Below, piece by piece: positions 58,118 to 64,000 of a stretch of 64,000 bases of DNA. Made by a program: the position numbers and the translations under genes. Below the pieces are notes generated by a model, which had not been told where the DNA came from, searched no databases, and was given only the letters and a program-made list of their open reading frames with translations. Positions within the stretch are counted from its first letter, which is position 1. Each line of letters opens with the position of its first letter. Source of the stretch: Lepisosteus oculatus (lineage: Eukaryota; Chordata; Actinopteri; Semionotiformes; Lepisosteidae); NCBI RefSeq assembly GCF_040954835.1, contig NC_090699.1:15369817-15433816 (forward strand). The letters are read 5' to 3'.

Positions 58118-58189
58118 GGCTCGTTGGTCTAGGGGTATGATTCTCGCTTTGGGTGCGAGAGGTCCCGGGTTCAAATCCCGGACGAGCCC
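58118..58189 (+). tRNA. tRNA-Pro (TGG)
   Basis: 72 nt; GGCTCGT pairs with ACGAGCC; anticodon loop TTTGGGT gives TGG; B box GGTTCAAATCC. Followed by a T9 terminator. Confidence 0.96.
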
Positions 58190-58494
58190 ACTTTTTTTTT
58201 TCTATAATTGTAGGAAGACATATCCAGCCCTCCTCGGTAGCACAGCAGAGCGAGTGTCATGAGGTTATAGCCAGTTGCTGTCGCGGAAACACCTTCACCA
58301 CTCGGAGTTTCTCTGCTGCTGTCATGTATCATTATTTTAAAAATGTGTGAGTGGACGCCGAGCATCACAACGAGGGATCGAACCGTGTTTATCGCGGACT
58401 AAACACCTCGTAGTCGGCGTGGAAGGGATGAACGCGAGTGTGTGAGTGAACGTCTCATGCCTCATCTGCGAAGAGCCCAAAACAGCAGCGATCC

Positions 58495-58567
58495 TGCCCC
58501 GTGTGAGGATCGAACTCACGACCTTCAGATTATGAGACTGACGCGCTACCTACTGCGCTAACGAGGC
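58495..58567 (-). tRNA. tRNA-Met (CAT), elongator type
   Basis: 73 nt; GCCTCGT pairs with ACGGGGC (one G-U); anticodon loop CTCATAA; T loop TTCGATC. The body matches elongator rather than initiator tRNA (a TTCGA T loop instead of the initiator type). An approximate T4 lies about 20 nt downstream. Confidence 0.94.
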
Positions 58568-59008
58568 TGGCTGAGAGCTGAGCATGTAGGATCCCAGCCA
58601 TCCGGAACAAACTGTTCTTCCTCCTGCGCTGTTGAAACAAGATCCACTAGACTCAAGAACAGCTGCTATCCCACTGCAGTGCGCGTCCTCAACAGCTCAC
58701 TGCAGGGCCTCAGACTCAATGCATGTCCACACGCTGCTCTTTCTCATGGTCTACTATGTTTTTTATCACTACTACATACTTCTCACTACTATTCCCACAA
58801 CATATTGATTGCTCGTGTTGTTATTTATTGTTTGTAATGTACTGTCTCCATTGTGCGGTGGTGTCTGTTGTTGTTCGGAGAGATCAGTGAGAATAAGAAT
58901 TCAAATGTACATGTGCCAATAAAATTCCCTGCTCCTTTAGTCTACTCGTTTCAGATACACAGTAGATAAGAGGTGAAGTCTTCCTTTCATCACATAAAAA
59001 AAAAAAGT

Positions 59009-59080
59009 GGGCTCGTCCGGGATTTGAACCCGGGACCTCTCGCACCCTAAGCGAGAATCATACCCCTAGACCAACGAGCC
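59009..59080 (-). tRNA. tRNA-Pro (AGG)
   Basis: 72 nt, the same body as the Pro(TGG) gene but with anticodon loop TTAGGGT, giving AGG. Followed on the minus strand by a T12-like terminator (plus-strand A-run at 58995-59006). Confidence 0.96.
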
Positions 59081-59189
59081 ACATGGTGCGTGAGGGGGTT
59101 TCAAAAGGCGTGACGATTCAGTTGTCGAAATGAACATGATCTGTATGAACAGTATTTCCGTGTGACTGTTGTAAACTCAGACCATATTC

Positions 59190-59640
59190 CCCCAAAAGAT
59201 TAAAACGCCGGGCTGAAGAAAAGGGAAGATCTCATCTTCATAACACACCGGACAAGAGACCAGAACGACAAGCGAAGTCGTATAAAGCGCATTAAAATGA
59301 TGACCAGAAAACTTAGAAACGTACACCAGGCAAACAACGTTCAGAAATGGAGTAAAAAGCAAGCGTGAGTTATTACTAAGCGGTCTGAGTGTGGAATCGT
59401 GTCGTGGGTGACAGGGGGAAAAGTCTCTCCCACTTTCATCATTCCACCCCGGAGCGGATTAGAAAGGAGACAGAAACGAAACCGGTTTCCAGGCTGTAAC
59501 ACGCGCGCTGCCTGATCACGGGGGACGTGGCGGACTGACCGCTGTGTCCACCAGGTGTCGCCAAAGACCAGAGAGCACAGGAATGAACGAGCCAGAGCTC
59601 AGTATCTGGTGTTTCTTCGTTTCTTAGTTTCTGTTCGTAA
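59190..59640. repeat. Inverted repeat arm IR1, left
   Basis: Reverse complement of 63590-64000: 'gaaccaggaatgaacgagcc'-type text, 'ccacgtcccccgtgatcagg' and 'gctgaagaaaagggaagatc' correspond base by base with indels. Contains no gene; forms the outer arm of the cluster palindrome. Confidence 0.85.
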
Positions 59641-59699
59641 CAATAGTGACTGTAGGAGAAATGAAAGTAAGAAATTAGTTGTAAAATACATTTAATGTT

Positions 59700-61785
59700 T
59701 CAAAATATCTCCTGGTATAAATGAACAATTTCAGTTCATTTAAGTGATTCTACCTTGTGATAATCATGATAATACAGTTACACAGTATATTAAATACTGT
59801 GTGGATATTTGTGTTCCAAATAAAAGAATTAAGTCATGCCCCAATCACAAACCATGGTTCATTAATAAAATCAAAGCCAAGCTGAAGGAGCAGTCTGTGG
59901 CCTTCAACTCTGGAGACCCTGGGCTGTACAGGAAAGCCAGCTGTGACCTGGAGCGGGCTGTCAGACATGCGAAAAGGGACTACAGAGACTACAGAGACAG
60001 GCTTGAATCACAATGTGTGGGCATTAACACAGCGTGCCTCTGGAATGTCCTGAGGGCTATCGCTAATTATAAAGGACAAATGGGTGTTAAAACAACAGCT
60101 GCTGACCAACTAAACAACTTCTATGCGAGGTTTGAAGCTCACAACACGGCCCCTTCACACAAAACGCCCAGTGAGCCTGGGGAGTTTGTGCTGCAGCTGT
60201 CTGAACAGGAGGTACGGAGAGCTTTCGGAAAGGTGAAGCCACGCAAGGCTGCCGGCTCTGATGGCCTCCCCTCCTGCGTTTTAAAGGCACGCGGAGCACA
60301 GCTGGCCCCCGTCTTCACTGTAATATCTAACACGTCACTATCCCTGTCTACTGTCCCACTGTGTTTCAAGAGAACTACTATCGTGCCACAGCTTAAAGCA
60401 ACCAAGGTGTCATGTCCGAATGCCTGCTGCCAGGTGACACTCACCTCAGTAGTCACGACGTGCCTGAAGAAACTGGTGATGGGACACATCAACAGTATTG
60501 TCCCGGACTCCCTGGACCCCCTGCAGTTTGCTTGTAGGAATAATAGGTCAGTGGACGATGCTGTCTCACTGGCCCTTCACACCAGTCTTGACCACCTGGA
60601 CAAGAGGAGCACCTGTGCCTGGATGTTATTTATGGACTTCAGCTCAGCCTTCAACACAACTGTGCCAGGCAGAAAGGTGGTCAAGCTCAGGGGTCTGGAC
60701 CTCAACAACTCCATCTGCAACTGGGTCCTGGACTTCCTGACAGGCAGACCCCAAGTGGTGAGGACTGGAAACAAAAAATTTCATCCCCTCTGATCCTCAA
60801 CACAGGGCCCCCCCAGGGCTGCTGCCTGAGCCCATGGCTGTATTTTCTAATTACACATGACTGTGTGGCTAGATTGAACAGCAACTGCATCACAAAGTCT
60901 GCTGATGCTGCCACAGTCATCGGTCTTATCAGCAACAATGATGAAACCACCCTCAGGAGTGAGGTAGCAGAGCTGGTGGAGTGGTGCCACAACAACAACC
61001 TCGCGCTTAACATCGCCAAAACATAAGAGGTTATAGTGGGCTTCAGGAGGCACGGAGGACATCACACACCCATCCTCATTCACAGGGCTCCAGTCGAAAC
61101 TGTCAGCACCCTCAGGTTCCACAGCCTCCAGATCTCTGAGAGGCTGAGCTGGCCAGAGAACACTGCTGCCATCCTCACTAACGCCCACCAGCGCCTTCAC
61201 TTCCTGAGACAGTTAAGGAAGTGGGGGATGAGCACGACAACACTCACCAATTGTTACCATAATCCGATTGAGAGTGTCCTGCCCGGTGGTGTTACGGTGT
61301 GGTATGGTGGAGCCACAGTACAGGACAGAACAGCCATACAGAGGGTTGTGAGGTCTGCCCAGAAAATCACTGGGACCGAGCTACCCTCCATCGACCAGAT
61401 AGATCTCGACCGCTGCCACATCCGGGCTCGATTTATACTTCGGGACCCAATTCACCCGGGCCACGATCTGTTTTCACCCCTGGGTTCTGGTAGGAGGTAT
61501 CACAGTATCAGAACACTGACAAATAGATTCAGAAACAGTTTCTTCCCCCAAGCAGCCCGCATCTTAAACAGCTCATATTAGCACCTGCACTTTAAGGTAC
61601 TGCACTGTTTGCACTGTCCTGTCTTGGCTGTATTATAATGTCTATTGGCTACATTTATTGTCCATGTCTGTTTGTCGTTTGTGCCTATTTTTTTTCTCTC
61701 TACTGTTACTGGCTACAGTTGAACGAGTAAGTTTTCCAATACACTTGTTGTATATGGCAAATAAAAAAATCTTGAATCAAAAATG
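59700..61785 (+). pseudogene. Dead non-LTR retrotransposon (Rex1/CR1/L2-like)
   Basis: 5'-truncated: the endonuclease domain is missing and the ORF opens in the linker (CVPNKRIKSCPNHKPWF). The reverse transcriptase is recognisable: KPRKAAGSDGLPSCVLK, FMDFSSAFNT, the PQGCCLSP region and FRNSFFPQAARILNSS at the end. Defects: a frame break near 60780-60793, the catalytic YADD-type motif replaced by SADA (near 60903), and a TAA stop at 61024-61026. The 3'UTR ends 'ggcaaataaaaaaatcttga'. It sits between the inverted tRNA blocks. Confidence 0.85.
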
Positions 61786-62275
61786 AATAAACGATTTCAG
61801 CAGCTTGCGATTTATTATGTTGCACCCATGTTTTATATTCCTCGCAGTCATGTAAAGTATATACATATTCATATGCTGTATACATATATATATTTTCTCA
61901 TATACGAGTGTGATTTGAGCTTGAAATATGTCATCTGGTAGTTTAGCGAACAGCCGGCGATACCGGACAGCCCTTCCCTCCTAGGAGTCCTATTGAGTTG
62001 AAGCTCTGCTGTGCTGTACTTTTTACCCGCTGTGTGCTCGGCACTCACTGTATTATATAATAATGGGTTGAAAGGGACACATTCTGACGTGGGTGTAATT
62101 AGGATTGACACCTCTGTGTTAGAAAATAAATAATCTATAAACCACATCGCAGACTTTCTCCTATTCTAACAGGTTTCCCGTGGAGGTGATAAGTTACAGC
62201 TCAATAAATTGAAAACGTAGCGGTGAGAGATCATCGCGTCTTTCCAGTGTTCGATGCAAAGTCTTCACAACATTA
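61785..62275. repeat. Inverted repeat arm IR2, left
   Basis: Reverse complement of 62915-63420 with small indels ('ccggcgataccggacagccc', 'ccctcctaggagtcctattg'). The two arms face each other across about 640 bp that includes tRNA-Ala. AT-rich palindromic 'catatgctgtatac' at 61870. Confidence 0.88.
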
Positions 62276-62298
62276 AAAGTAAGACAAGAGTCTGTCCG

Positions 62299-62337
62299 CT
62301 ATTAAGCAAGCGCTCTACCATTTGAGCTAACTCCCCT
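62299..62337 (-). pseudogene. tRNA-Ala 5'-half fragment
   Basis: Minus strand: a 'ggggagttagctcaaatggt' 'agagcgcttgctta' start, then the sequence breaks off in the anticodon stem. It sits in arm IR2 exactly where a full tRNA-Ala is in the opposite arm, so the 3' half and flank were deleted. Confidence 0.8.
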
Positions 62338-62344
62338 TCCTGAG

Positions 62345-62475
62345 GTGGTGATCTGCTCGGTCCAATGGTGGTGAAGGTGTTTCCACGACTGGTTGTTGTA
62401 AACCAGCAGACAGCCCGCCAGCTCAAACACCTCGCTATAACCTCACAGTGAGCGAGGAGTGATCACGATGCGCAC
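62345..62475 (-). repeat. Inverted copy of 58225-58330 flank
   Basis: 'ggtggtgaaggtgtttccac' and 'cgctataacctcacagtgag' are the reverse complement of text 3' of tRNA-Pro(TGG), showing that the tRNA block was duplicated in inverted orientation. Confidence 0.75.
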
Positions 62476-62560
62476 TCCGCTGTGCTACTACAGTCGTTTC
62501 ATAAACGCAGAAAATACGAGGAGAGCTGGACGTATGTTCTTGCAATCATGGAATAAAACA

Positions 62561-62625
62561 GGGCTTGTCTGCAATTTGAAGCCGGGACCTCTCGCAACCA
62601 AAAAGCAAGAGCCAGAGAGGTCGTG
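62561..62625 (-). pseudogene. Decayed tRNA-Pro copy
   Basis: 'gggcttgtctgcaatttgaa' 'gccgggacctctcgcaacca' is a mutated 3' half of the tRNA-Pro at 58118; the anticodon arm and 5' half are lost. Lies between the inverted flank and the intact tRNA-Ala, as expected from the inverted block. Confidence 0.75.
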
Positions 62626-62727
62626 AGTTTTCTGATTTCAAGTCTGTTTCTCACATGTGTGCGATCGCACAGAAGACTCGTGAGGAGTTCAGTGTGTCCG
62701 GGACGGAGCTGCTCACATGCACAGCGA

Positions 62728-62800
62728 GGGGGATTAGCTCAAATGGTAGAGCGCTCGCTTAGCATGCGAGAGGTAGCGGGATCGATGCCCGCATCCTCCA
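62728..62800 (+). tRNA. tRNA-Ala (AGC), second copy
   Basis: 73 nt, the same sequence as the 57854-57926 gene, followed by a TTTT terminator at 62803-62806. The surrounding 90 bp (to 62890) is also conserved with the first copy, including 'gctctatggtctatataaga'. Confidence 0.96.
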
Positions 62801-62914
62801 GCTTTTGCGCTCTATGGTCTATATAAGAGAGACCGTTGTCTCACTTGCAGCGTTGCTAAATCTTTGTTTATTTTAAGTCAGATGAAACTATGTACTAGAG
62901 AGGACAGACTCCTG

Positions 62915-63420
62915 TCTTCCTTGCCATGTTGTCATTGCGTCGAGCGCTGTAAGGACGCGATGACATCTCACCCCCACGTTTTCAATTACAGAGCTTAACT
63001 TAACCCTTCCACGGGAAACCTGTTAAAACAGGAGAAAATCCGCGGAGTATCTGATAGACTATTCATTTTCTAACTCACAGGGTTCAATCTTAATTAAGCC
63101 CACGCCAGAATGTATCCCTTTCAACCCATTATTATGTAATACAGTGAGTGCCGAGCGCACAGCGGGTGAGAGTACAGCACAGCAGAGCTTCGCTTCGCTT
63201 CAACAGGACTCCTAGGAGGGAAGGGCTGTCTGGTATCGCCGGCTGTTCGCTGAACTACCAGATGACATTTCAAGCCCAAATCACACTCGTATATGAGAAT
63301 ATATATATATACACAGTATACAGCATATGAATATGTATATACTTTACATGACTGCGAGGTATATAAAACGTGGTTGCAACATAATGAATGCCGAGCTGCT
63401 AAAATCGTTCGTTAATTTTT
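62915..63420. repeat. Inverted repeat arm IR2, right
   Basis: Partner of 61785-62275. The dinucleotide run 'atatatatatatacacag' at 63301-63318 is longer than in the left arm. Confidence 0.88.
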
Positions 63421-63589
63421 AATTATCAACAGGTCTAATCACTTATATCAACTGAAATCGCTGATTAATACCGCCAGATACTTTAATTTAGTAAATGTAT
63501 TGTACAACTGATTTCTTACTTTTATTCCTCCTACTCTCATTATTTTGTGAATGTCCGCATGAATTGTAATAAGCACCTTAAGAAAACTC

Positions 63590-64000
63590 AGAAAGCGAAC
63601 ACCAGATACTGAGCTCTGGCTCGTTCATTCCGGTGCTCTCTGGTCTTTGGCGACACCTGGTGGACACAGCGGTCAGTCCGCCACGTCCCCCGTGATCAGG
63701 CAGCGCGCGTGTTACAGCCTGGAAGACGCTCAGGGCGAAACCGGTTTCATTTCTGTCTCCTTTCTAATCCGCTCCGGGATGGAAGATGAAAATGACGTGT
63801 GAAAGTGGGAGAGACGTTTCCCACGACACCCAGAGCGCTCAGTTATATCACATGCTTGCCTTGTACTCTATTTCTGAACGTTGTTTGTCTGATGTGCGTT
63901 TCTAAGTTTTGTAGTCATCGGTTAAATGCGCTTTCTATCACTACGCGTGGTGTTCTGCTTCTCTTTTCTTCAGCTCGGCGTTTGAGTCCTTTGGGGGGGA
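63590..64000. repeat. Inverted repeat arm IR1, right (runs off window)
   Basis: Partner of 59190-59640; homology continues to the last base, so the arm is cut by the window end. Confidence 0.85.

Overview
The window is vertebrate nuclear DNA, most likely from a ray-finned fish. The evidence is split genes with GT-AG introns, a complete SEPTIN1-type septin, fish-style TRIM and butyrophilin-like genes, tRNA-derived SINEs with LINE-like tails, 5S-rRNA-derived SINE3-like elements, and L2/Rex-type LINEs. DCTPP1 next to SEPTIN1 matches human 16p11.2. A holostean (gar or bowfin) is a reasonable guess, but the sequence alone does not prove it.

Layout: (1) 1-1850 is repeat debris. (2) 1850-7341 holds DCTPP1 (+): a CpG/CCAAT/ETS promoter, an untranslated first exon, a 2.2-kb minisatellite in intron 1 and three coding exons. 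(3) 9404-24012 holds SEPTIN1 (-), tail-to-tail with DCTPP1: ten coding exons plus a probable upstream exon that ends in the start ATG, giving 363 codons. (4) 24.2-27.6 kb is repeat-rich intergenic DNA. (5) 27598-30816 holds a three-exon secreted Ly6/uPAR-family gene (+) whose intron 2 is a minisatellite built from the exon 2/intron 2 splice junction. (6) 34244-34821 is an orphan TRIM RING/B-box exon (+) with a frame break at a G run. (7) 39430-51709 holds a butyrophilin-like gene (-): signal peptide, IgV, IgC, transmembrane segment, six micro-exons and a B30.2 domain, with several minisatellites in and next to it. (8) 53.6-55.0 kb holds a non-autonomous hAT-like element and a broken Tc1-like transposon. 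(9) 55.5-64 kb is an RNA-gene cluster: two identical U6 snRNA genes with complete external promoters; tRNA-Ala(AGC) x2, tRNA-Pro(TGG), tRNA-Pro(AGG) and tRNA-Met(CAT); decayed tRNA copies; and a dead LINE. All of this sits in large inverted duplications.

Functionally the window combines housekeeping genes (nucleotide-pool cleaning, septin cytoskeleton), three immune-type or surface/secreted families (Ly6, TRIM, butyrophilin-like) and a Pol III gene cluster. No operon-like or wholly new system was found. The most unusual structures are the splice-donor minisatellite in the Ly6 gene, the duplicated micro-exon plus minisatellite in the butyrophilin-like gene, and the palindromic tRNA cluster. 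Exon boundaries come from splice motifs, reading phase and family knowledge. The septin, DCTPP1, Ly6 and butyrophilin-like exon sums are all multiples of three.
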